From the NCBI GenBank assembly GCA_002221725.1, contig NJFT01000221.1, forward strand, positions 1 through 64,000: a stretch of 64,000 nucleotides of DNA, in the 5' to 3' direction. The notes below the pieces were generated by a model that was not told where the DNA came from, ran no database searches, and saw only the letters and a program-made list of their open reading frames with translations. Shown in pieces: positions 11,962 to 23,700 of the stretch (positions within the stretch are counted from its first letter, which is position 1; each line of letters opens with the position of its first letter). Source of the DNA: Scedosporium boydii (Eukaryota; Ascomycota; Sordariomycetes; Microascales; Microascaceae). Both the position numbers and the translations under genes were made by a program.

Positions 11962-12274
11962 AACCAATGCTATAAGGTGGGTGTCTTTGATCGCCCCACA
12001 CACGCCATGCTCCATTCCAATGCAAGGTAAATGTTCAGTGGTCACATAATGCCCCTGTTTCCCTTTCGTAAATGCAGACAGAAAAGGAAAAGGAGGGAAA
12101 AAAAAAAAAAGGAAAAATCAAGAAATAATCATCTCATCCACACGTATGTGGTGAGGAATCCAAGAAAATGCCGTAAAAACTCCGCGTCATATGGTTCCCA
12201 TAGGTATCTTGTGTGCCTCCGCTGCCTCCTCCTCTCCACATCGAATCCCCCTGCCTCAATTGGCATGTATTAAG
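9476..12274. other. Intergenic with simple repeats; one small tentative frame
   Basis: No firm gene. The stretch 9798-9843 repeats a seven-base unit of the form TGCTCTA/TGCTCTG. An ATG at 10061 opens a 66-codon plus-strand frame ending at 10261, divergent from the gene at 8567-9475. It reads naturally (SAKFGQQHIQSIPSVPAPRS) but resembles nothing known to me. A T-tract lies at 11579-11597 and a pure A-tract at 11916-11959. One TACGAAGTA is at 11153-11161. The region just right of 12000 is the 3' flank of the ELL gene. Confidence 0.4.
11916..11959. repeat. Homopolymer of 44 A
   Basis: This is an unbroken run of 44 adenines between the ELL gene's 3' flank and the intergenic region. Such long pure tracts are usually slippage-prone. 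An assembly or sequencing length error is possible. There is no target-site duplication or retroelement body next to it that would mark it as the tail of an inserted retrotransposon. Confidence 0.9.
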
Positions 12275-14741
12275 TTAAGCCCTCTCCGGGGGGCATTCCC
12301 GGTAAATCTCTGTCTTCATCGACTGGAGCCGCTCCCGCATGTCTAGCAAGCTCTCGATCTTGTCTTGTGGTGGATCTTCAAGTGCCGAAATCTCCCAGTG
12401 AAGCTCCTCGTACTTCTCGTAATACACCTGGAATTTGTGAGCTTTCTGGAAGAGATCGGCCGAAATATCCGCCCGTTGCCGCTTGGTCTGCGACGACTCG
12501 CTGTCTCCTTCGTCGCTGTCTGCAACGCGCTTCCGAGGCGCAATGACAGGTCGCGAGGCCGCCACTACCTCCGCCTCTGTTTGGTCGAGATCCGACGCAT
12601 TCGTCGGCGGTGACGATGCCAGAGGAGAAGACTTCGCGGGAGATGTGTTCTTGCTCCTGTACGAGCTGGAGCCGCCTCGCGAATTTTGGCTCATGTCGGC
12701 CGGCCGTTGCTTAAGGGACACCGGCGGCGCCGTCACGCCAACCGGTCGCTGCTGGAGGCGTTTGCTCAGAGGCGTGCCCGAGCTCGAGCTGCTCCCGTCA
12801 ATGTCGTCCTCCTCCTCTTCCTCACGCCGCCTCTTAATAGGCGGAGGACCAACTACCGGCTTGGGTGCTGGCTGCTTCGCCTTGACCGGCTTCGCAGGAG
12901 CTTTTGGCTTGGGTGCCACCGCTACCGAAGCCGCAGCCGCAGCCGCCCGTTCCTTGGCTTGCTCAATCACCTTCGACTTGGTCGCGAGAGCTTGGTCTTC
13001 CGAGTCAGAGTCCGAATCAACGACAAACTCCTCCGACAGAATCCTCTTCGCCGGACCGCCAGCCTTGGGCGCCAACTTGTTAGGTGAAGTGGACTTGGCT
13101 GCCGCTGCCGCCTTGCGGGCAAGGAGCCTCTTTTGTTGCGCCTCCCGCTCGCTCATCTTCTTCTTTGCCGGGAGCGGATTAGACGTCGATCGAGACATGC
13201 CCACCGACTTGCTCTCGGGCGTGGAGCCATCATCCTTGCTCGAGTCGGTGTTGCTGCTGTCTTCAGCCTTTTGCACCTTAATCTTGGGGGCCGGTTGCGT
13301 TGGCGTGGCGGCAGCGGGGCCCTTCGTAAGGTTGGCTTGCAATCTGCTCAAGCACTTGCCCTTGCCTCTCTCCTCCTTGGGGAGTAACCGCTCCCATTGC
13401 GGTTGGCTGGTCGACAGTCGCATCTTGTCGTACTGGCGGATCGCGTTATCAATGGCCTTCTGCCTTATCTCTTGAGAGTCGTAGTCGTAGTTCCAAACAT
13501 CCAGCTCTTTCCAGTACGTTTTGCTCATCGTCCACTTCTGCGTCGTCTCGTTGAAATCGGCAACTTTTCGGAGAGTTGGCATGAACTCCTCCGCCTTGCC
13601 TGTCCATTTCTCCTGGAGGTAATCGACCGGTCGATCTTGTGCGGCGAGCTCGTGGATTAGTGTGACTCGTTGCTCTTTCGCTCGCTCAATCGCTTGTTGT
13701 GACGCCGATAACACAGGGCCGAGAGAAGGCGAGCCACCGGTGACGCTAATGGCTGGAGACGTGGGCATTGATCTAGGGGCCGAAGAAGCGCGCACGCTGG
13801 ACAAGAGCTTAGACTTGCCATTCTTGCCGCTTTTCTTCTGTCCCGTTATCGAGTCGAGTACCAATGCACTGTTCTCCATGTCAGTAGCCATTTCGGTGGA
13901 TTCTCTCGAGCGTGTGTCTCCATACTGGGTCTTCTGAGCTTCAGCCTGGGCCAAAGATTGCTGGAGGGCCTCGAGATCGGAATCGAGCCCAGATGAAGCT
14001 GATCCGGACTTGGAGCTGGTCTTTCCAGACTCCTGCTTCGTCTTATTGCCCTTCTTTGTCGGGGAGGCCTTCGACGGCGCAGCTTGTGAGAGGATCTTCG
14101 GCTTGGACCAGATCGACATTGTATTCGGCACCTTCTTCGCTCGTTTTATAGAATCGGAGAATGGTTGGGTGAGGTAGAAGTCGTGCACTGCAGGATCGGG
14201 ATTATGCGGTATCGTGTGGGAGCTAGATCCGAAATGTAGAGCCTGTATACAGAGAAGGGTAGAATGTCAGAGCAGCAAGTCCAAGGTATAAATATATATA
14301 TATGGCGTGGCCAAGTATGTGGGCGTTGATGTCTAATGAGGGGCATGGCTCCATGAAGCGGTGCAAGAGCAAGAGGCTTCATAGGGTGTCTCCTGTTATC
14401 CTCCCCACGCAAACAAACACACCCGAATACCCATTGGCAGTAGGATTGCAGAGAAACTTCCCCAACAATAACAGCAAGATTGCTCGATGGCGGGTTTGCC
14501 AACACAACACAGGAAACTCGCCCATTGTGAGGGCTGGGGAGTTAGCACCTACCGGACTGCTTCCCAAAGATAATTGTATGCCTTCGCCATTCTGGAAGCA
14601 CTTTACTAGATCCTCAATCACATCGTCGCTCAAAGTTATGGTAAATGCCTGGGAAGGAAATGATTTCTCGTCCCCAGGGGACCCGCTCAGAAGCAGGCCA
14701 TCATCTGGTACTCGCAAAGGAGGCATTGTTGTGGTGTGCAT
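12275..14741 (-). CDS. ell1: RNA polymerase II elongation factor ELL family protein
   Basis: Two exons, 14741-14553 and 14242-12275, join in frame to 718 residues across a 310-base intron (donor GTAGGT, acceptor CAG). The joined sequence passes from SLGSSP to ALHFGSSSH. The N-terminal exon has the ELL-type beta-rich opening (FTITLSDDVIEDLVKCFQ). The central winged-helix segment matches the ELL N-terminal domain in layout: RVTLIHELAAQDRPVDYL, then LRKVADFNETTQKWTMSKTY, then the NYDYDSQEIRQKAI tail. A long Lys/Ser/Ala-rich disordered linker follows. The C-terminal helices (KFQVYYEKYEELHWEISAL and a Glu/Arg-rich helix) resemble the occludin/ELL homology domain. ELL proteins suppress transient pausing by RNA polymerase II in the nucleus, usually with an EAF partner. 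The first ATG is taken; an alternative start at 14726 would lose five residues. CT-rich minus-strand sequence at about 14800-15500 looks like its promoter and leader. Confidence 0.85.
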
Positions 14742-17700
14742 GTATGTAGTTCGGCGGGGAAGAGGTTCGAGAGGTGTCGGAATGAAGTGGTCGTCGTGAA
14801 AATGGGGTTCGAAGATGATTATCGGAGAGGAAGTTTGTAGAGGAGTGGAAGGTTGAGTCGAGATCGAAGAGTACTGTTTTGCTAGGAGAGGTGGAATCGG
14901 GAGGTATTTTGAATCGCAGGCGAGATACTCGGTGGAAGGGGAGAAATAGGCTTTGCTCTATTCGAACCCTGCAATGCGAGAGGGAGAACGAAAACTCGTC
15001 TCAATACTTGGCAGAATCATAGACTGCCAGATGAAGTTGTTGGAAGAGTCGGGAGGGAGGTCACATTGTCCACCCGGACCCTCTTCCTTTGTCCTCTTGT
15101 CACAACAATGGCAGGAGTGACAGAGGCGAGAATGGGTGGCTCAATGCCAGTGGACCGAGCGATGATTCAGGTAGTCGAATTTGGTAGAGCTGACTGGAGA
15201 AGCAATAAGATCAAGGCATGTGAGAAATATCTTGGAGAGGGAGTAGAAACAGCAGCCAGAGGGTAGTAGAGGTGAGGCGAGGGAAAGAGAAGCCCGTGAT
15301 AGTCGATGAAGAGGAAGGAAATGCTGGCTCTGGTAGGAGTTAAGGAAGCAAGAGGTTGTACTGGGGTTTGGGGGTGGGCAGAGAGAACATGCGAAGTAGA
15401 ATGGAACTGGAAGCCTTTGGAGCGGCGAGCGGAGTCGATGAGTGGATAGTGGAGGGGGTGTAATACTGAGTACGAAGTACAATTGTACCTCTGGGCTGTT
15501 GTTGTTAGGCACAGTACAACTGACTTGTACGCAGTTGTGTACACTCCTTGTACATGTGTATACTAGTACAGGGACAGGACTGGGGTACGGCTCAAATGAT
15601 TATTGACCACTGACGCAGGTGGGTAGTGCTGCTGTTTCCAGCCAGCAAGTCCACCAGTCCAGCAAGTCTAGCACCGATGAGTGCACAATAAACCGTCACG
15701 GGGGCCAAGGTCGGAATCATGGGTGGGGGTGTACGTAGCAAAGACAAAGGCAGGCACATGTCCCTAGCTCACTTTTTTGGACCCTGGCGAGACTAGCAGA
15801 CCTCCATAGTACCAGAATGCTCGAATGATAGAGCCATCTCATTCACCCCGTTTTCGCCGTTCAAGTTTGCGGCGACACATTGTCCTCCGAGCAAACTTGT
15901 TCTTTGGGAAAATTACCTTTTGTCGAGACCCAGGGAGCAAGCCAAAGACGATTGACTAGGAAAAACTCAAAATGACAAAGGTCCTCGGACGACCAGGCTT
16001 CGCTCTACAATATAGGCTCAAGGTACCAAAAGTGGCTTGAAGAAGTGCTTGGTAAAAAAAAAAGAGGCACCGAATAGTACCAAGTGCAGTTGTACCGCCT
16101 GTTGTACCTGACTTCAGAATGCGGGTACCTTGTCTCTGGATTATGACGGCTGCTACATCGGACTACTCCATCCAGTAAGCAATGCCAGCAATGCATGTAC
16201 TTTCTCGTATTTTCGTTTGGGATATACAGGCTGATCCTATGACGTTGTTATGCACAGTCCGGTACATTTCCCATCAGGTGTACTGTTTGCTACTTTTACA
16301 CAGCCAAGCCCCCAGTCATTTCCATGGTCTGCCTCACCCACTTGAAGTTCTCTGGGTCGACATTTCGTCAACGGAAGGTGAAGATGGGGGAGGGTGGGAT
16401 GAAGACCAAGCATGCGGGCCTCCATTCCCATTCTTCGTACGAAGTCACTTTACAAATCCATTCGAATGTGGATAGACTGTTGCTGAGCGGAAGAGGTACG
16501 GTGACGGTCAGTGAAGTTCGGTCTTGATGAACAGATCCCAATCCGTCATCGGGCCTGTGATTGTGAAGTATGGGCAGGAATACTTCGTACTTCAGCCAAG
16601 TTCAATGTTCTGTTTTTGGAATTCCCTCGCCAGGCATTGGGCGATGCAACTTTGTGTGGCAAGCCCCCTCGACTTTTTGCTTTTTCGAACTCGGCCTTGC
16701 GAGGTCAAAACTTGCGAGAACAATTGCAATCTCGAACCCAAGGTGCACCAGTTCAGGCGGACTGGACTACCCGTCCCCATTAAGAAGATTGCGCTATCAC
16801 TCAACGCATTGCATAGTAGGGAGAGGCGAATCAAATTAATAAGGCTTCCCCAGATATTTTAATCTGCCTGTCGCCCGGTGCGTAAACGTGCAACGAGAAG
16901 AACGGAATCGACCGATCATGCCTTCATATATAATAAATGATGGTTTTAAAGAGGGAATACCAATAGCAATAGCAATACCAACGTTATGATAATATTTCAG
17001 GTACAGACGAGACAGCGCTAGATGGTCATGACCAGCGATTAGCTCATGTTTACATATTGGCACTGATTCAAAGGCCAAAAGCGGTAGCAGATAAGCGGGT
17101 GACGACTGCTTTGCTTTTTGAGAAGCGCAGGAAACTCGGTTGACAGCGAAAATGTTCCTGGAAGTTTACGGAGTAGTTCAGGTGGGAGACTCTTCACAGG
17201 AGGGGTAAAAAAACGTTGTAACGATACTTGGGGTTGACCAGCCAGGCCATTTGACTCGGTTGGTGTCAACGCCTCGAGCGGCCGATGAAATGGCCTCGTT
17301 AGTTCGCCTCTCCAGACGAAGTACGAAGTACGAAGTAGTGTAGTTTCCCCCAACATAACTCACGACGCAAAGAGCTGAGAAAGTTTGGGGGGATGGGGGA
17401 CCAAACGCTTTTCCATCACAACCAGTCGCCACCCCCTCCCACTGCTACGGTACCAAGTCAAAGGGGTGCGCTATCATCCGTAGGAATATGTGGACGAACG
17501 AACAGCGTCATCGCCCTCTAAGACGGCATATCGAAATTCCAAAACCATCACACCGTACTCCGTAGTGCAAAAAGTACATGTGGCCGGCTGTCAAAAATGT
17601 CAGCCCAGAAAGGTGAGTTGGGTTGGCCCCATCACAGGCTCGAGCATAGCCAATCTTCAGGAATAAGGCTGTTCATCGGCTTCTCCCAAGGCATCGTCCA

Positions 17701-20700
17701 CAAGCCAGGGCGACGATGTACTCGTGTTAGCAGTTTTGATCCCGTTCAATCCTCCGAGGCACAGCTCCTGGCTTCGTGGTGCAGGCAGCATACAAAGTAA
17801 TAAATATCCCGAATGCCCTCGTACCACTATGGTCCTTTCCCAGTAATCAGGTCGCGCGGGAATTTCCGTGCGGACCCTCGAAAACTGGCTGGAATGGCTC
17901 GTGGGTGGGATGGTGGATGCAGCATTGTTCGGCACTACTGCGTATTAGGCTTGCTATACTTTCCCAGTTCGGTCGATACCGGTCACAACCCTTGGACGCT
18001 AGGTGTGGGGAGGGTGCACGCCGATGGATTCATCACCTTGGAGATTTTTTTTCTAAAGAATGACCAAGCGACCATCGCAGCGGACTGGTCTGGACCTGCC
18101 GATATGATGTCGACTCCCTCCTCCGCCCTTTACAAGTAACAGGACAGCAGGAACAACAAACACAGACTAGAGTCACGAAGGGTCGGGTAGCAGGTCCAGA
18201 AGAAAAAACAGAGAAAGAATCCCTCCATCGGCGATCGTGCACGGAATATTGTACCGTCACCCTTTCCGCCGAGTCCTTAGGTGGTGGTCGGAAATAAAGA
18301 GAAAAATAACACCCCCCGGAGTCTCGGGGAGTTGACCCCCCTCATTGCTCTGTTGTCTATGTCAAGATGTGAGGGAGTCGGACGCATATTCGCTCGCACG
18401 TATCCACACCCCCATCCCATCACAGCGTAATAAGTAGTCTTGTGTGATTCGGATTGCAACCAGGTTGGCTTCCAGTCTGATGGGACGAGTGAGGGGTTTT
18501 GGGGTGGCCGAGGATGCCAGTGGACTAGTGGGAGCCGGTCCCAACCCCGGAATGGGAAGGCAGTGGCAGTTGTTTTAGACTCGCATCAACACCATTCAAC
18601 CATCGGGAATTGGTGCAGACCAATGTTTAGGAGAGCGCTCAAACAAGGAGTTGAGATTGAGTGGTGTTAATTCGTACTCTACAGACTTCTCGATACAGTA
18701 GCATACAAGTACCAGAGCTACTAGCATAGAGACTTACGAAAGACAGAACTTCAAAGTACTCCGTAGAATCTGCGTTGTCAGTTCGAGAGATAAAATCACT
18801 TTCTCGCATGTTGTCCTCGGAGAGATAGATCCAAGGCATCCCACGTTGACCCGGGTGAGCAGTTGAGGTCAGATGAAGGGGGCGAATCATCGTTCTTCCA
18901 TACGGTCCTGATTCGCCCCACGCAAGAGGCATCGAAATCAATATTCATGATGTATGGTCAGCGTCGGCCAAGTTTGGTTTGGCAAAAGTGAGCCTCGTGA
19001 AACCACCCATCGTAGGGCTCGACAATAAGCCTTGAATTTGATGTCATTCTCAGATGCCGACTTCGGTTCAACGTTCCATTCCCTCGATACTGCCACACTG
19101 AGCGTGCGAGCGAGTGCCAACGCAGCGTAGCCCTTCATGCCTGTCCACACTCCAAGACAAAACAGACATCCCCGTCGGTTGTCGAGGCTTGACTGTGTAT
19201 CCTTGATTGTCTGGTTTTCTGAGATCCCGCCGGCTGCTAGGTTGGCGACAAGCCTCCCGCTTCCGTTGACGCAAGTGATTGGGGCCAGGTACCTGGTTGA
19301 GGCATAGCCAATGCTGAACCGTTGTCTACAAAGTGAGGACACATTGATCTGATGTACTGTACTTCTCACACACTGGCAGACCTGCAAAGACAAATCGAGG
19401 CGTGGGGAGGGGTAGTGTCAGAACGGGGGTCAGCCCAACCCTCCTTGGTCTCAACAGGACCCTCTTCAGCCTGGCCATGCGACACTGTATTCCTGCCTAC
19501 CCTGTCCTGCAAATTGGGGTCTTGCAGCATATCCTGAAAACAGGATCTACATATGTGTATGGAATATTGAAGAATGCTGTGCTGTTTTGAGTTAGTCGGT
19601 AAGTTCTCGGACGCTGGAAAATACTTCAGTTGGCCAGGGCCAATTGAAGCTATTGGCGTTCAAGCAATGTTTTTGAACCTGGCAGGGATGACGAAAACTT
19701 AGCGCGGGATTGTGAGTCGGCACAATCACGAGGGTGCCTTCATTGTATTTCGCAACCGCGAGAATCTCCCAATACATCGTACTTGGCGGCGGGATCTCAC
19801 GAGGGCACTCTCCTGCACTACGGGATAAGAAGTGTGCTCGCTCCGAGCCTCATAGCCGGTGGCATCTGAAGCAGTGGGTAGCGGGGGTCACTGGGCTGAT
19901 GATCGCCATGAGGTGGAGGGGTTTTCGGAATGGCAACCTAAATTCGTTGTTCAACCTCTCGGAATGTCTTCGCTCTCCGTTCACATTGCGGTCGCTGTCA
20001 CTTCACATACCATCCTGAGAGACCCTACTGCTGTTCGTATGAAATATCTTCGTGCATACTTGTACACACAACCTATTACCAATTACTGCACCCTTGTTTT
20101 TCTATTTCTCCGGGTATTCCAGTCGCGAGCGAAATTGGCTGGGGGGGAACTCTTGGTCTCAGCATGATGATCACCGAGGGAGGGGGCGAGGTTGAGATGA
20201 AAATACATGATCGCCTTCGTTTCCCAGAATTGAAGCTATTGATCTGTTTACGGAGTATGTATGACGGTTGATCTGGCGGTGCATCCGAATGACAAGACCG
20301 GAATCTGCGCCCTGCGTAATTTGGCGTTGGTTCATTATTATTCGCTTCCAGACCCGTGGCGATGAAACGTGACTCTGCTTGTCGTTGAACCTGGAAGTCG
20401 TCTTCCCGCTCTTCGTCTCTTCTTACCGCCACTCGTCAACTGGTGCGAAGTTAGGCGTGAAAGCACCAAGCATTACGAAGAAGGGTTCTTCCCCCGTACA
20501 CTAGATCGGTGAAGTGATCAGGGGATTAGAACAGAGACTAAGGCTCTTCTGGACTGGACACACCAACTATTACGCATGAAACCCTCGTTATTAGTGCTCT
20601 TCCGGGAGTCTGGGTCTGAGACTTGCTTTGGGCTTGCCAAGCAAAAGAGACACAGACGAGCCTAGGAGCCCTTGTCCGGGCAGGGCAGGCATGGGTAGGC

Positions 20701-23700
20701 TGGAGAGTATCCAACACCCCTCGTGGCTTGGCCCTGAAGCTCTGACCCACTTGAAGAGGTCAGATCCCTCCGTGAGATGAGTTTATGTTTTCTCGGGTGC
20801 AAAGAAGATCGAGTCTCTCTGTTGGGTCAAAAGCGAACTTTTCAGAGAGCCCGAGGTAATTTTCCTAGATGCTCAGAACTCCTGCATTTATGTTGTAGAA
20901 TTCATGCTTGCCTAGCAGGATAGTATTGATCTTTGTATCCTAGCGACGATGAAATGATGGCAGCAGTGTCAAGTGGAGCCTTACCGGATCGATAATAACA
21001 GAGCAACCAGTCGCAGTTGCAAGGTGGACCGGAGTAAATTGAACCTACGAAGTATGTCGGATATAATTTCTCACAGAGCCCCTAGGGCTGTCGTGTTCGA
21101 TGCCTTGTAAAATAACAATTGGGGGCGAGGCTCTACTTTACAGACGAAATCTCCTGGTGAGATTTTATATACTCCGCCACTCGACCACCCGATCTCACAG
21201 CTACCAACTTGCCCACTCGCCGATATGACCGATTCGACCAGCATCAATCTTGAACCGAGCCAGTCAGCCCAGCTCAAGGCGAAAGGCTTCAAGCCACGTT
21301 GTACCCATGCGATGCGCCTCAGCTTACTGTAACTCAGGTCCCATCGGTAAATTATTAGTTGCCCCCTCTAGGCGGTTGTTTTTAAGGTACAAAGACAAAA
21401 GCGGGAAAACATCAATCGATCTGGCGCTCCAGCTGGTAATAGTAATAGTGACAGTGGCCGTTCAGTTCAGTCCGCCACTCATAGAGATCCATCCGGGTCA
21501 TTCTTACTGGCTCGCCGGAGCGGGATGGATTCAAGAATACCCCTGCTTGCGCCTCAGCTCAGCCCCTTCCACCTTGTTTCAAGGGAGGAATACTGATCGA
21601 TTGCTCTGCTGTTATTCGCAAAAAGGCCGACGGACGATGAGGATACGATTCGAAGCCGGTGAGTAGGTTGGCTATTTGTAGAAACAGCCTACTTCTGGCA
21701 GGTGGGCATCAATCAACTTTTTCGATATTGATCCTGTCCATGTTTTCTCGGTAATCCTCCTGTACGACATATTGATTAAGGGCAACGTGACAAACCCTCG
21801 AGGCAACCCTCCCATTGACGGATTGTCGAGTATACAAATTAGAATCCGTTCAACGGTTTCACGCTACCCGATGGGACCTCGTACGAAAATAGAGTCTTGA
21901 TAGATGAAAAGGGAAGAAAAGCAAGGTCCAGCCATGAAGTATACACTAATATTAGTCCTGTGCCTCAGGTGGGATGGAGCTTCAGGTGAAGCCACACATT
22001 TTCGTCGTGGGTCTCGCTGAAACCCCAGTCCCTTGTTCGACCCGTCTACATAGGTACTTCGTACAAAGTCACGATTGCATCTGTTGATAATTGGAAGCAC
22101 AATACGTTTAATGTTCAATCTTCAAGATGAATTGACGCCATGAACCGGGCGACAGCAAAGAAACCGCCTTGCCACGGCTCAGAATACCGTCGCCTTTTAT
22201 CGAGGTGCCTTTCCTCCTCCCTATCCCCACGTTTGTTCCGCTTCTGTGCAGGCGAACAAGGGATCAAAGAGTGGCATATGGGCCGGCGGGTCCTGTATGC
22301 AATGTCTCGGAGACGAACTCTGTGCGATACCAGAGGCTACGGAATACACACCTCGTACGCCGTTCCACCGAAGCAAGGCGTCTGCTGTCAGAACATCGAA
22401 GCACACCGATATCAATACTACCACTTAGAACGATTTCAGACGCTATTTATACCCCGAAGATGTCAGTAGGACCGATTAGCTCTTCCAGCTAGGCACAGCA
22501 TTGGCGTTTACTTCTGCGACTCCAAACGACTCTCCTCGTTCGCAGTGTGTCATCCAAAAGGTGAGAAGTACTCGGATTGTCCCAGAAGTTTCCTGGTGTC
22601 GCATGTAAACTAGGTATTACGTGGGCAACGCGCCAGCTAATTGCAACCGTCGTCAGCTGTTTACGGCGGCATGATGTCACTTCCTTCACCATGAGCCTGA
22701 GGAGAAACGTTTCGCTTCAGAAGTGTGATTGGATCCATCAATGTCCAATCTATTCTCGGCTTGGGATTATTACGAAGAATATTGCATCTAATGTCTGCGA
22801 GGAGTAAGGCCGCAAGTACGTAAGGGGTTTACGAACTCTTTTTCATGGCATTGTTCGGTGAAGACCAACACGAGTCAACCCCCGAACTCAAAGCAACCAC
22901 AGCCACCGCACTTTTCCTCCGAGCGTGCATCGTCTTGTGTGTGCTTGTGTGAAGAGATAAACTTCCGAGCCTCTTCCGTTCTAGCTCTAATGACAGTGCA
23001 AGTCTCGACTCTGATATACCACTGTTACACTACTTCACACTAGTTCAACTCCGATGACCGTGGGTTGAACTTGGTTGCGCTAGTCTGGCCGACAAGTCCG
23101 CTAGCAGCTGCTCAACAACCTCAGAACGGCCTAGCCGACTCACGGGAAGGGCGCCAAGCTTGCTGTTGCTCGAAGGGATATCTCCCGCGTGCCTCCATGC
23201 CTCCGCACCACATCCGACAAGTACGAAGTAATGAGTGCAGTGAACGAAGCCGTGAGTGCGCAATGATTCCACCTACGAAATACGGCCGGACTTACGTGTG
23301 AACATAATCAATACTCTATCAATATTTCGTAGTTTACTTAGTGTGTGAAGAAGGGGGTGGCGGATGCCCACGCCTGGCTCCCCACACACGACCACCGCCG
23401 TCAGGCGGGGGCATCCCGCCAGCCCAGCTCAATCGGCTCCCCCACCGCCCCCGCGAACTGGCTCCCTGATTCCCTTTCGACAATGGGCGCTACCACCCTG
23501 CCGATGGAGGGAAATAGACGAGACCCCAATGGCAAGGGACATCAATATCCCAATCCTTGGGAGATATTCATACGAAGCAAGAGTCGAGTTCTCCTCCCTT
23601 CCCATACGACTGGATCCTCTTCTTCAACCTTCAATCTTTTCATCGAAAGGAGGGGTGTACACTACTTCGGTCAGGAAAATGCTTCTGCGCAACGCCTTTC

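Noticed and set aside
12483..13475. A 330-codon plus-strand frame
   Set aside because: It is the antisense shadow of the ELL gene, with low-complexity Ala/Leu/Ser text caused by the GC-rich linker on the other strand.
17597..17800. A 67-codon plus-strand frame starting MSAQKG with an optional GTGAGT intron
   Set aside because: The start context and donor look good, but the protein is unknown and the region is otherwise empty. The chance explanation is as likely.
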